Positions 51,168 through 59,903 of a stretch of 64,000 nt of DNA are shown in pieces. How positions within the stretch are numbered: position 1 is the stretch's first letter; every line of letters begins with the position of its first letter. A program made the translations under genes and the position numbers. The stretch covers positions 14,374 to 78,373 of the forward strand of contig CAUGPT010000006.1 of the NCBI GenBank assembly GCA_959601495.1, written 5' to 3'. Under the pieces are notes generated by a model that was given only the letters and a program-made list of their open reading frames with translations, was not told the DNA's origin and did no database searches. Source of the stretch: Avispirillum sp959601495 (lineage in GTDB: Bacteria > Bacillota > Clostridia > Oscillospirales > CAG-272).

Positions 51168-51189
51168 ATCTGTCTCCGTATGTACTTAT

Positions 51190-51855
51190 TCATTCGCCGA
51201 GCGGCAAAACGGTCGAAACCGGCTTCATATCTTCTCCGGTCAGATATGTTACGGCAAGCGAAGTCCCGTCGTCGGAAAACTCGGCTTTATCAATAGGCAT
51301 AACCGTTTTTGAAAAATCCAATTTGAATTCTTTTCTGTAAACATCCTCATCAAAGATATTCTGAACAACAACTTTTCTGCCGTCAAACGTGTTTTCCTGC
51401 GGAACGTCAATGTATGCGACGAGTACGCCTGTAGCGGCTATAACGTACATATATTCGCGGGAAAGCTCATTGTCCGCGGCATTATAATATCTGTGCCCCT
51501 GAATTCCGGTGCCGTAGCCGACGCTTATGTCAACAACCGAATCCCGTACCATAGTGATGTTCATGGGGCGGTATGTTTCCTGCCCTTCTTCCAGAACGGT
51601 ATTACCGTTTTTGTCGTAAATACGGTAATATAACAGTGAGGTGTCTCTGCTCTGATACAAAGTGTAATAATCGCCGGAGTCAAGAACATTCATATTGTCT
51701 GTATCGATTCCGGTACTGTCACTGCAATCCTTATTTGAAGATACATCCATTGCGTCAGTCTCTCCGACCGGTGTATTATCTCCGCCGCGCGAGACGGAGC
51801 AAGCACACATAAAGCATGCAAGTATACACAGCATAAAACACAATAATTTCTTCAT
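51190..51855 (-). CDS. Lipoprotein of the right-end array (unknown function)
   Basis: 221 residues. Lipobox FMCAC (cysteine 19), then an acidic linker. SGDYYTLYQSRDTSLLYYRIYDKNGNTVLEE, a segment I cite in short only, and VVVQNIFDEDVYRKEF followed by AEFSDDGTSLAVTYLTGEDM parallel the C-terminal part of the lipoprotein at 58639-59901. GGAGG lies six bases before the ATG. Function unknown. Confidence 0.7.
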   Translation of the reverse strand: MKKLLCFMLCILACFMCACSVSRGGDNTPVGETDAMDVSSNKDCSDSTGIDTDNMNVLDSGDYYTLYQSRDTSLLYYRIYDKNGNTVLEEGQETYRPMNITMVRDSVVDISVGYGTGIQGHRYYNAADNELSREYMYVIAATGVLVAYIDVPQENTFDGRKVVVQNIFDEDVYRKEFKLDFSKTVMPIDKAEFSDDGTSLAVTYLTGEDMKPVSTVLPLGE

Positions 51856-51877
51856 CGCTGCCTCCGTATGTACTTAT

Positions 51878-52486
51878 TCACTTACCGAGCGGCAAAATGA
51901 AAATCAAATCTTTTTCGGATAACGCATCAAACAGCCACGTTATATTATTATGGGTCGCTTCAAATCTTTTACGGCTAAACCACGGAAAACAGAATACTCT
52001 TTTTCCGAAGCTGTAGCCGACCGCCGCCATTGCCCTGTACTGCTCGTTTCCGACCGCATTTACAGGTCTTTCAAAGCGCTGATCGTCAAGGCAGAACATC
52101 TCTTTTATATCTTCTGCCGTACAGTCAAAACCGCTATGGCGAATGCCACGTTCTATCAGTTTGCGAACGGGAGTCCGCCCCCCAAACAGCGGATATATTC
52201 TGTCAATGTAGCAGGTATGCTGCAACAGCTCTTCAAGCGATGTCGCCGTCCCGTTTACCGAGACTTCCGTCGGCGCAGTCAGAACAAAGTCGTGCGGTCT
52301 GTACGGATACATGGATAAAAGATAAGAAATCTCCCACGCGCCGCAGTCTATTTCCCCGTTTAATATATTTGCACCGATAGAAAACTTATAGGTCGTATCG
52401 TCCGGAATATTTCCCTTGCAGGTATAAAACCGCGAGCGGCAATCGACATATCCACCGCTTTTGACTTCAATATTTTCGATCTTCAT
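51878..52486 (-). CDS. Hypothetical protein, paralogue of 48567-49175
   Basis: 202 residues from the ATG at 52486, aligned with its paralogue's start (MKIENIEV versus MKIESIKL). A GTG at 52495 is also possible because GGGAG lies only two bases before the ATG. Shares FCLDDQRFERPVNAVGNEQYR and CFPWFSRKRFEATHNNITWL. It sits between two lipoprotein genes, as the other copy does, so a lipoprotein-partner unit has been duplicated. Confidence 0.7.
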   Translation of the reverse strand: MKIENIEVKSGGYVDCRSRFYTCKGNIPDDTTYKFSIGANILNGEIDCGAWEISYLLSMYPYRPHDFVLTAPTEVSVNGTATSLEELLQHTCYIDRIYPLFGGRTPVRKLIERGIRHSGFDCTAEDIKEMFCLDDQRFERPVNAVGNEQYRAMAAVGYSFGKRVFCFPWFSRKRFEATHNNITWLFDALSEKDLIFILPLGK

Positions 52487-52545
52487 AACTCCCACGCTTT
52501 CTTCGGCTCAGCCAATACTCTCTTGTTTCGGTCATTTTTGGCTGC

Positions 52546-53382
52546 TCAATGTTTTTCCCTTACAAACCTGTCGCCCGAAACGACCTTGTAAAATCCGCGG
52601 TCAATAATAAGAGTGCCGTCGTCGGCTATCTCAAAAATATACTCGTGCGGTATACTGTCTCTGTCCGCGTCAGTACCGTCATACAAAAATCGCAGATCTG
52701 ATATATGAAATTTTCCGCCGTCTGAGGTATAATTCCCCCACAACTCACGTCCCGTGCCGTCTGCGGACTCTATATAAAGGCAGCAGTGACCCTCTTTTGC
52801 CAGATATACATACGGTACGATCGCATCACCGACGCTTGAATTTTCATACGCGCCCGTGCTGCAATAGTAAATTCCCATATAGTCCTCTGTTTTCGACGAC
52901 GCGGGCAGCTTTCGCACTTCCTCCGATATCTTTTCAAATCCGTCGCCGTCATGAACGGCGTAGAAGCCTTTGTCAATCGTCAGACGCGCCTCAGACTCCG
53001 CCGTGAAGGTATAGGCGTCCCCCATATAATCTTCCTGCCGCACTCCGAACGGATCCCACACGGCAGAATATGTCAGATCAAGCTTTACGCTGAGTCTGTC
53101 GTCGTCAACACTGTATGTGCCGTCTACATACGTCACTCCGCCGATATAGTATATCATTGCAGTGCACGCACCGCTGCCGTCAAAGCTGAAATACGGTATG
53201 TATTCTTCAGAGTTTTCTGCAAACATATCGTATATCTCACCGCGGCAGATATACGTCCCCGTAAAATCGGTCTCGGAGTATGACCACCTGCCCGCGTCCT
53301 CGGCAGCCCGCCTATCGCAGGAGCAAAGAGCAATTATTAACAGCAGCACGGCTGCAGATAATGCGATAAACTTATTTTTCAT
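52546..53382 (-). CDS. Two-repeat lipoprotein, paralogue of 50289-51167
   Basis: 278 residues. Lipobox ALCSC (cysteine 20). Two beta-domain repeats as in its paralogue; each carries an IYYIGGVTYVDGTYS or CLYIESADGTGRELWGNY type segment. Ends SGDRFVREKH. The 97-base 3' end is identical to copy 1. GGAGG lies nine bases before the ATG, two bases after the stop of the upstream gene. Confidence 0.75.
   Translation of the reverse strand: MKNKFIALSAAVLLLIIALCSCDRRAAEDAGRWSYSETDFTGTYICRGEIYDMFAENSEEYIPYFSFDGSGACTAMIYYIGGVTYVDGTYSVDDDRLSVKLDLTYSAVWDPFGVRQEDYMGDAYTFTAESEARLTIDKGFYAVHDGDGFEKISEEVRKLPASSKTEDYMGIYYCSTGAYENSSVGDAIVPYVYLAKEGHCCLYIESADGTGRELWGNYTSDGGKFHISDLRFLYDGTDADRDSIPHEYIFEIADDGTLIIDRGFYKVVSGDRFVREKH
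52554..52650. repeat. 97-bp identical gene end, copy 2
   Basis: Second copy of the exact repeat at 50309-50405, same orientation, 2.2 kb apart. Confidence 0.9.
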
Positions 53383-53384
53383 TT

Positions 53385-54365
53385 TCAGAAGCCTCCCGCA
53401 TACGGAGCGTATTTGCCGTTTTCCGTAATTACCGATTTTGAAAGCAGCCAGCCGATGCCGCCATCCGTCTTTGTCATATATACCGTCACCTTGTGCGACG
53501 GCACAAGGCAGAACGCATCGGCGTAATACTGCAGGTCTATCTCCGCCGTGCCGTCATTTTCGCGCACACCGCATACTGATGCCGAAGCCGTCAGCGCACC
53601 TATGTATACACTGTCGTGCTTCTCCTGCCAAACGCCGTCGACGTTTTCATAAAAATCAATCTTTTCAGAATCGATATACAGCTCCGGCGCAAAATCCTCT
53701 ATACCGAACACAGAGCTTGCAAAGCTTTTCAAGTTATCATCGGTCATCGACAGTCCCTGCCGCTTGAGATAAACGGAAGCCGTTCTGAATACGGCAAATT
53801 TGAAATAATCGGGCGCATAGGTCCCGACGCCGTCCTCCCACGACACCGCGTCGTTATCCGCCATAAGCTTAATTATCTCTGCGGCGTCGGAAAACTCTTC
53901 GTCCGTGATGCTAACATCAAGCCTTGACCATGAGATCGGGTCGACAGAATAATAATACTCGCCCTTCGGCATATATTCGCAGCCGCTTGACTCAACCTCA
54001 AAGTACAGTGCCGCCTTATCCGCAGGACCGGCGTCCGAATACACAATGAAGCGAAACTCACCGATCTTCACATCGGAATATCCGCATTCCTCATACATAT
54101 TCACATCCCCGACGGACGTCATATGCGTCGGCATACTGCCCGTGTCTCCGCCGAGGAAAGCCGCGACGGTATCGTAGATTCCGTTTAAGTTTTTCTCCTT
54201 CAGACCGTCAAGCGTATCAGTTTCAAACGTAATGTCTTTGTCACCGAAGCCAAGAAGCTTTTCAAGTTTTTCCCTAGGCGTCTCCTTACGCCCTACCGCG
54301 CAGCCGCACTGAAAAAGTATGGCAAGCATTAATAATGCGGCTGCCGATGCTTTGAATATTCTCAT
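53385..54365 (-). CDS. Lipoprotein, paralogue of 59904-60857
   Basis: 326 residues. Lipobox FQCGC (cysteine 22). Shares with the 59.9-kb paralogue the pattern DTVAAFLGGDTGSMP, YYSVDPISWSRLDVS, DNDAVSWEDGVGTYAPDYFKFAVF, VFGIEDFAPELYIDSE and IDLQYYADAFCLVPSHKVTVYMTKTD. AGGAGG lies upstream of the ATG. A duplicated surface lipoprotein family; the partner and function are unknown. Confidence 0.75.
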   Translation of the reverse strand: MRIFKASAAALLMLAILFQCGCAVGRKETPREKLEKLLGFGDKDITFETDTLDGLKEKNLNGIYDTVAAFLGGDTGSMPTHMTSVGDVNMYEECGYSDVKIGEFRFIVYSDAGPADKAALYFEVESSGCEYMPKGEYYYSVDPISWSRLDVSITDEEFSDAAEIIKLMADNDAVSWEDGVGTYAPDYFKFAVFRTASVYLKRQGLSMTDDNLKSFASSVFGIEDFAPELYIDSEKIDFYENVDGVWQEKHDSVYIGALTASASVCGVRENDGTAEIDLQYYADAFCLVPSHKVTVYMTKTDGGIGWLLSKSVITENGKYAPYAGGF

Positions 54366-54428
54366 TATACCCTCCTGTGATAATATCTATGGTTGACAAT
54401 TTACTGTCAGTATGCGCGCTGCCTCTGT

Positions 54429-54899
54429 TTATTCTTTATCCCAATAGCACCAATTATGATAATGCTGTCTCAGCACGCCTGTAATATCATCGGTCAATAT
54501 ATTTCTGAGGGCTGCATTATCAAGAAAATCCGACAAATAGTCAAGACGGCAAAGCCCCTCATAACCGTCAATTTCGGCTGCTTTATTATAGCTCGCAATA
54601 AACGCATCTTTCAGCTTTTCCCCGTCAAACTTAACAAGCCTTTCCAAAATTGTCATGGCTCCGGGCAAATTAAGATCGGATATCCACTCAAGCAGCCTGT
54701 CCAGATACGGCTCCAATTCGGCATCGTCTTTTTCGCTCAAAATGTCGGCGCAGTATTCTCAAACCGACGGCTCTGACGCAGGCATGATCAGAAGCGACAG
54801 ATCTTTTACTTCCCTTGCCGAACGTTTGCCCTCCTCGATCGTCTCGGGCGTGTTTTTCCATTTCAGCATATTGTAAATGATTTTTATATTCTCATCCAT
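54429..54899 (-). pseudogene. DUF5071-like gene broken by an in-frame TGA
   Basis: A minus-strand frame from the ATG at 54899 (MDENIKIIYNMLKWKNTPE) runs to ASEPSV, meets TGA at 54761-54759, and continues in the same frame with EYCADILSEKDDAELEPYLDRLL to 54429. DUF5071-like proteins, often immunity-linked, have a Trp at the stop position as I remember them (W-E-N/Y-C-A), so TGG to TGA is the likely lesion. TGA ends many intact genes here, so recoding is not expected. Without the lesion the protein would be 156 residues. Confidence 0.75.
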
Positions 54900-55035
54900 T
54901 GCATTTCCTTTTCTCCAAATCGATGACTGATCTTCCATAGCAGCCTATCACTTTAGCTTTACGCCGTCAATAATAATCAAGCGCCTTGCATAGCCAAATC
55001 GAATTCTTTCATTGGACACATAAAACCCAAACAAC

Positions 55036-55644
55036 TCATTTCATCATCTCAATCGTTTTTTCGCCGACCGTTAAAGTGTACCCGCCTTCAAAGCCGTTAA
55101 TATACGCATAGTAAGTATAAAATGATTTATTAAGTTCATCGTCGGTTTTCTTCAAATACTGAAACTCCGAGCCGAGGTCATCCGACACCTCCGACCATCC
55201 TCCGTTTGTGTCCGTGACCGTTATAAAGCAGTCGTCGGTGTCGCCGCAGCGGTAAACATAAACACTGACGACGTCGAAAAGCGTATTATAAGCAGTTTTC
55301 ACATCAAATCCGGTTCCGATCTTCCATCTGCCGCCTGATTTTGGTATGATCGCGTATTCGTATGTATCGCCTTTTGAGGCGACAACAAATGACGACAATT
55401 CTCCGTTCGTAATAATTTCCGCTTTACCCGTATGGTTGTAGCTGTACGCCGCTTCCGGTGACGAAAACGATACAAAAGCTTTTTCCGGCGGGATCAGCAC
55501 AGACGCAGTTATTATCATCGCCGTGGCAACAAAGGCAATTATTAAATACCGGCGTTTATGCACTGTGCGCGATCTTTGTATCAGCACAAAGCATATGCAA
55601 AACATAGCAGCCATTAAAGCTATTCTTATTAATCCAAAAAGCAT
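55036..55644 (-). CDS. Putative immunity-type membrane protein next to Rhs cassette
   Basis: 202 residues. Two N-terminal membrane segments (LIRIALMAAMFCICFVLI and RYLIIAFVATAMIITASVLI) then an extracellular beta-rich domain with SSFVVASKGDTYEYAIIPKSGG and a DTDDCFITVTDTNGGWSEV segment. It starts four bases after the Rhs-type gene. In polymorphic toxin loci the gene directly downstream of a toxin tip usually encodes its immunity protein; I infer this here. The family is not recognised. Confidence 0.6.
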   Translation of the reverse strand: MLFGLIRIALMAAMFCICFVLIQRSRTVHKRRYLIIAFVATAMIITASVLIPPEKAFVSFSSPEAAYSYNHTGKAEIITNGELSSFVVASKGDTYEYAIIPKSGGRWKIGTGFDVKTAYNTLFDVVSVYVYRCGDTDDCFITVTDTNGGWSEVSDDLGSEFQYLKKTDDELNKSFYTYYAYINGFEGGYTLTVGEKTIEMMK

Positions 55645-55647
55645 AAT

Positions 55648-56802
55648 TTACCTCAAGTTACCGTAAGCGTATGATGGTGATTGCATAAATTCTCCAGTTT
55701 CAACAAATGCCAAAGCAGCCAGAATATACCATCCATTAATACTGGCATTAGTATACTGTGTCTCGGTGTTGTTGTCCCAAGAAATAGATGAAGAACTTTC
55801 AAATCCGACTTTTAATTCGGATATATTGGCTTTTAGTCCAAAGCTGCTGGACGTATTGCCATCTAATACTGATCCTGATATTCCAATATCGTCAAGACCT
55901 AAACTTACATTCAGCGTAAATTTTGCTATATTAATCTTTATACCAGCCGATGAAGACTTTACGGGCTGTTCTAGATCACGTTTAGCATATACTGATATCG
56001 GCTTTGTAGAATCTCCTCTTTTTGAAACGGTTTTTGTATTTTTCACGCCAGATTTAACAGTAACAGGTAAATAGTTAGGTACTTTATCAACCTCCGCTTT
56101 AAAAATAGTTTTAGACGTTGAACTTCCAGCGCCAAAAGTTGATTTGGCAAAATTTTTAATAGCTTTTCCGGCTTTTTTGAAAAATCCACCAATTTCCTTC
56201 CAAAGCATTCCGCTAGCATCGGAACGATTTATTGGGTTATTTCCACAATATACAAACATATTATACCCAGATATATCTTGCCCCGTGGACACATAGCCGT
56301 CCGCATTGATAAAACGTGTGGTTATAGGATCATAATATCTCGACCGGAGATAGTAGAATCCCGTCTCGGTATCGTAATAGTAGCTCTTGTAGCGGATGGG
56401 GTTGAGGTTGAGCACGCGCATATACTCTGCGCGGTCGGCGTCAGTCCACTCGGCGGTCTCTTCTTCAAACGTGTTGAGATAGGTTTCGAGCAGGACTCCC
56501 CACGGGTCGTACAGATAGCTGCCTATAAGCTCGCCCCGGGAGTTGATGAGTCCCGTCACATCTCCCGAATAGTCGCGCACATAGTAATACTCCGCACCGT
56601 CAAGGCGGAAGCCCAGCATTCTTCCGCATGGCATGAATTCTATCGTACCGCCAACGGCTTGGTTGAAAGTAGCAAGTTGATCACCATATACGGTCAAAGT
56701 TCCGCTACGAAATATGCTGGTGTCTACCCCACCTGTGTAAAACTGGTTAAGCATATCAGTCGGAACTTTTGCACTAACAATTGTATGGTATTTAATTGTC
56801 AT
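55648..56802 (-). CDS. Orphan Rhs C-terminal cassette with putative toxin tip
   Basis: 384 residues. Residues about 35-205 are the end of an Rhs core: YYYVRDYSGDVTGLINSRGELIGSYLYDPWG, cited only as a landmark, and GFYYLRSRYYDPITTRFINADGY, then the closing GYNMFVYCGNNPINRSDASG. The unique C-terminal 180 residues (KKAGKAIKNFAKSTFG onward) would be the toxin tip; I do not recognise its fold. A full Rhs protein is over 1000 residues, so this is a displaced tip. Yet it has GGAGG upstream of its ATG, so it may still be translated. Composition falls to more AT-rich in the tip. Confidence 0.8.
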   Translation of the reverse strand: MTIKYHTIVSAKVPTDMLNQFYTGGVDTSIFRSGTLTVYGDQLATFNQAVGGTIEFMPCGRMLGFRLDGAEYYYVRDYSGDVTGLINSRGELIGSYLYDPWGVLLETYLNTFEEETAEWTDADRAEYMRVLNLNPIRYKSYYYDTETGFYYLRSRYYDPITTRFINADGYVSTGQDISGYNMFVYCGNNPINRSDASGMLWKEIGGFFKKAGKAIKNFAKSTFGAGSSTSKTIFKAEVDKVPNYLPVTVKSGVKNTKTVSKRGDSTKPISVYAKRDLEQPVKSSSAGIKINIAKFTLNVSLGLDDIGISGSVLDGNTSSSFGLKANISELKVGFESSSSISWDNNTETQYTNASINGWYILAALAFVETGEFMQSPSYAYGNLR

Positions 56803-56903
56803 TTAAATACCCTCCAACTGTTTCCTCACTAAAAGGCAATTTTGTAACCGTTAGATTGGAAAATCGTTAAAAACCTACCGCAAGGGGAATGTAGTTGTTA
56901 TGT

Positions 56904-57026
56904 ACCAACAAGCATCGCCTTTTGGGGACAAAAGGCAGTTTGTTGGGATAATCCAAAGCCCTTAAAGGTTTTAGGAATATTCCTGACAAGTCTGTGTTTA
57001 GATGACCAAACGCGATGCTTGCTGGT
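56904..57026. repeat. Imperfect inverted repeat upstream of the Rhs cassette
   Basis: ACCAACAAGCATCGC (56904-56918) pairs with GCGATGCTTGCTGGT (57012-57026), 14 of 15 positions. The 93-base spacer has no gene. It lies in the 245-base gap before the Rhs cassette and may be the ends of a small mobile remnant. Confidence 0.55.
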
Positions 57027-57047
57027 ATGATTAAATTTTGCTAAGGT

Positions 57048-57674
57048 TCATTCGCTTGCTTTATCAAATTCAAAAACAAAAGGAATTTCATCTCTAATAA
57101 AAGGATCTTCATTCGTTGATATACTTGCATTATCAATGAATTGTATGGAAGTAACAATTGGGTCTTCAATTAACTCCCCATCTCTAAAACGTGAATATTT
57201 CACGACAAAAATGCCTTCTTGCACAATATGTGCCGTTATTTCCAGTGCGGATACGGGTGCAATAATTGTATTAGAATCCAAATTTAGCACCGCACTTTTG
57301 GGCATTTGCTCCACCACTTGATTTTGAAATTCTACTTTGCTTTTAAAACGGTCTAATACCATAACGCGAATCAATATGTTTTTCTCATTGAAAAAAGCAA
57401 AAGCATTTCTACCATCTTCCAACAATAGCACAACATAATACCCTTGATGTATTTTTCGCATACACTGTACATCAAAATTTCTTTTGAAATTCGAGAATGT
57501 CAAATCACCAGTTTCTACCGTACTCTGTAATTCTTCTATTTGCATAATTGGATATTTTTCCGTAAGCAAAGTATTTTTATTTGTTGTTTGATTGAATTTC
57601 ATATTATTACACCCTATCAATGTTACCATACACATTACTATGACAATAATTACGCTCAATACTCTACTCATCAT
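57048..57674 (-). CDS. Lipoprotein, AT-rich, unknown function
   Basis: 208 residues from the ATG at 57674, with GAGG eight bases upstream. Signal with lipobox TLIGC (about cysteine 22). The mature part has FDVQCMRKIHQGYYVVLLLEDGRNAFAFF and a C-terminal ...RDEIPFVFEFDKASE. Codon usage is more AT-rich than most of the array, which suggests separate acquisition. It precedes the Rhs cassette. Function unknown, possibly immunity-related. Confidence 0.65.
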   Translation of the reverse strand: MMSRVLSVIIVIVMCMVTLIGCNNMKFNQTTNKNTLLTEKYPIMQIEELQSTVETGDLTFSNFKRNFDVQCMRKIHQGYYVVLLLEDGRNAFAFFNEKNILIRVMVLDRFKSKVEFQNQVVEQMPKSAVLNLDSNTIIAPVSALEITAHIVQEGIFVVKYSRFRDGELIEDPIVTSIQFIDNASISTNEDPFIRDEIPFVFEFDKASE

Positions 57675-57679
57675 AGCAA

Positions 57680-58057
57680 TCACCTCTCTACTGCAAAATA
57701 CACGGTTTCTGTATTTGCCGCGTCTACAAATGCTTTCGATAATGCGGAATCGTTCATGTATAACTCGCATCGACATAGCAATTCATCAGAGTACCTGTCA
57801 AGAATGACAGCTGCGGCACCATATTTGTCGGCTTTATCCGAACTGTGCAATGCCAATTCCCAAAGTGTATCAAAACTCGGCAGAGGAACTCTGTAATAAC
57901 CGTTTTCACTTCCCCATCCGAAATCATACAGATGTGTTCTTACCCATTCGGAATTGTCTGATGGACGCAGCGCCCTGCTTCCATCAATCGGCACAAGTCC
58001 AAAGTCAGCAGAGCTGCTTTTGTCAAATCTTGTACTCATCACAAAATAGTTTCCCAT
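57680..58057 (-). CDS. Small protein, paralogue of 58088-58642 family
   Basis: 125 residues. LYDFGWGSENGYYRVPLPSFDTLWELAL and YGAAAVILDRYSDELL match LLYDFGWGQESGYELTPSIKFDGLI and YGAVAVIMQDYAEDFV of the adjacent gene, so the two are diverged duplicates of a small soluble family. No signal peptide. AGGA is seven bases before the ATG. Immunity-type role inferred from the array. Confidence 0.65.
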   Translation of the reverse strand: MGNYFVMSTRFDKSSSADFGLVPIDGSRALRPSDNSEWVRTHLYDFGWGSENGYYRVPLPSFDTLWELALHSSDKADKYGAAAVILDRYSDELLCRCELYMNDSALSKAFVDAANTETVYFAVER

Positions 58058-58087
58058 ATTACAATCCTTACGGCAATATTTTTCAGT

Positions 58088-58642
58088 TCATTTTGCATAC
58101 ACCTGACTTATGACCTTTGAAGAAATGCTTTTCCAGCCGGGAAAGTCGTTAAGTATGTCTTCATATGACCGTGTGAGGACACCGCCGGGGATCCGCCCTT
58201 CCGCCCTCGTTCTCTGCGAGTCAAAAGAAAAACACTTAAAATTTTCCCGTATACTGCGATTTGTAAAATAGTCTTTATCTACCTTGGCGGACAGAAATTC
58301 CACAAAGTCCTCCGCGTAGTCCTGCATTATCACCGCAACTGCACCATATAAATTGCTGCGCCAGATATCAAATTGCTCCGTCTCATCTTTAGTTTGTTTT
58401 CGCCTTGATTTTTCTGAGCATGTCGGCATCGGTTGTTCTACCAGCCTGATAAGGCCATCAAACTTAATGGACGGAGTCAGTTCATATCCGCTTTCCTGTC
58501 CCCAGCCAAAATCATACAGAAGCCTCTTGCGGTATGTCTCTCCGGTTTCTACATCTAAATAAAGATCATCACGGTCTTTTATCAATACCGTACCTTCATA
58601 ATCGGGAAAAAAGTGGATCGTAATATAAAAATATCTTTTCAA
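58088..58642 (-). CDS. Small protein, paralogue of 57680-58057 family
   Basis: 184 residues. Start is a TTG at 58642, with AGGAG six bases upstream and a TTGA overlap with the previous gene's stop. The longer reading upstream has no ribosome site. Soluble, mixed alpha/beta; shares the DFGWG and YGA-AVI motifs with the next gene. Function unknown. Confidence 0.65.
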   Translation of the reverse strand: MKRYFYITIHFFPDYEGTVLIKDRDDLYLDVETGETYRKRLLYDFGWGQESGYELTPSIKFDGLIRLVEQPMPTCSEKSRRKQTKDETEQFDIWRSNLYGAVAVIMQDYAEDFVEFLSAKVDKDYFTNRSIRENFKCFSFDSQRTRAEGRIPGGVLTRSYEDILNDFPGWKSISSKVISQVYAK

Positions 58643-59901
58643 GTATAACTCCTGCTTTGCTTCAACATTTCCGATCCTGCGCCTGCCTTCCATCTTCTGT
58701 TTATAATAAACACCTCGGTCACAATTTCGCCTGCATCGGCGGAGACATATGTTATCTCAACTTCAGTGCAGTCCTCGGAGAGTTTTGCGGATACTATCGG
58801 GTTCTCAACATCAGCAAGAGGGTCTCCGAAGCTGTCAATGACCTTATACAAAACCGAGCGGTCAAAAATATCACGCACAATGACCGTCCTATACATAAAG
58901 CTTTCAAAGTAGACAACAGTCCTGCCGTCAAGGTCAAGAACATTCGGATAAAATGCGCTCAGCCGTCCTGTATCGGTATCAAAAAACTTGCTCCAAAGAA
59001 CGCCGCTGTCATTCCTCTCTATCTTTATGATGCCATCCCCGCAGGCGGTGACATCGGGAGCAGTTTCACGGCTCGACACCTTGTATACATAGCTTCCGCC
59101 GTCATTATACAGATAGCAGGTATACAGCGAATCCGTTTTGTTCAGCACGGTTTTGTAATTATCGCCCTCGCCGACAATTTCGGCATCTTCTTCCGACGTC
59201 ATACCTTTTGTTTTGTCCGACAGCCTGCACGACAAAATGCGAACACTGTCGGAGGCAATTTTCAGCGTCAGCTCAAACTCATCGACGGACGAGTAATACT
59301 CGATCATCTTTTCGGAGCCGGCGCCACCGGTCCCGGGCTTCGGATACGTGACTTCAAACTTTGCCAAAGTAACGTCGTCCTTTTCGGAATGCGAAAAGCA
59401 CCGCGCCGCCGGCAGGATCCCGCCTCTGACTATCGGCTCAATAACGTAGTTCTGCCGATCGTCTGTAAGGTATTCGGAAACGCTGTCGTCAACGGTAACG
59501 TCAAATATCTCCTCAATGCGCTCGTTAAGCTTCTCCCGAGGGATCGTGCACGTCATGCCCTGCGAATAATCCGAGTACGGCGGGCGCATATATCCCATAT
59601 CATCCCTCATATCGCACAAGGCAATATACGGAATGAGCTTGTCCACAGAAACAGTACCGCCGCTTTGAAACTCAAACAAACCAACCGACAAAAAATACCG
59701 GTTGCCGATAAGAATCAATTCTTCGATAAGCGAGTCATCCCGATTTTCGTCGGTATCGGTCCTCTGCTCCGCAGTGTCGGTGTCAGTCGTTTCGGGTTTT
59801 ACATTTGTGCCGACGCACGACGAAAGAACCGCCGCGACTATCAGCATATAAATCAAGCAAATGTATACTTTTTCATATCGCTCCTCCGCGCCGCATATCA
59901 C
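58639..59901 (-). CDS. Lipoprotein with a start-proximal frameshift
   Basis: The open frame (420 codons from a weak GTG at 59901) encodes LIVAAVLSSC (lipobox) and a mature part related to the lipoproteins at 49180 (N-terminal half) and 51190 (C-terminal half), as if the two were once one gene. The best start, ATG at 59876 with GGAGG six bases upstream, is one frame off and stops after seven codons. Adding one A to the ATGAAAAAG tract gives MKKVYICLIYMLIVAAVLSSC, a perfect lipoprotein signal. So the gene is either broken by one base, slips on the A-tract, or carries an assembly error. Confidence 0.6.
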   Translation of the reverse strand: MICGAEERYEKVYICLIYMLIVAAVLSSCVGTNVKPETTDTDTAEQRTDTDENRDDSLIEELILIGNRYFLSVGLFEFQSGGTVSVDKLIPYIALCDMRDDMGYMRPPYSDYSQGMTCTIPREKLNERIEEIFDVTVDDSVSEYLTDDRQNYVIEPIVRGGILPAARCFSHSEKDDVTLAKFEVTYPKPGTGGAGSEKMIEYYSSVDEFELTLKIASDSVRILSCRLSDKTKGMTSEEDAEIVGEGDNYKTVLNKTDSLYTCYLYNDGGSYVYKVSSRETAPDVTACGDGIIKIERNDSGVLWSKFFDTDTGRLSAFYPNVLDLDGRTVVYFESFMYRTVIVRDIFDRSVLYKVIDSFGDPLADVENPIVSAKLSEDCTEVEITYVSADAGEIVTEVFIINRRWKAGAGSEMLKQSRSYT

Positions 59902-59903
59902 TT

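Noticed and set aside
54759..54761. UGA recoding as Trp
   Set aside because: TGA terminates many intact genes here (for example terL and portal) and no supporting tRNA is present, so a nonsense mutation is simpler.
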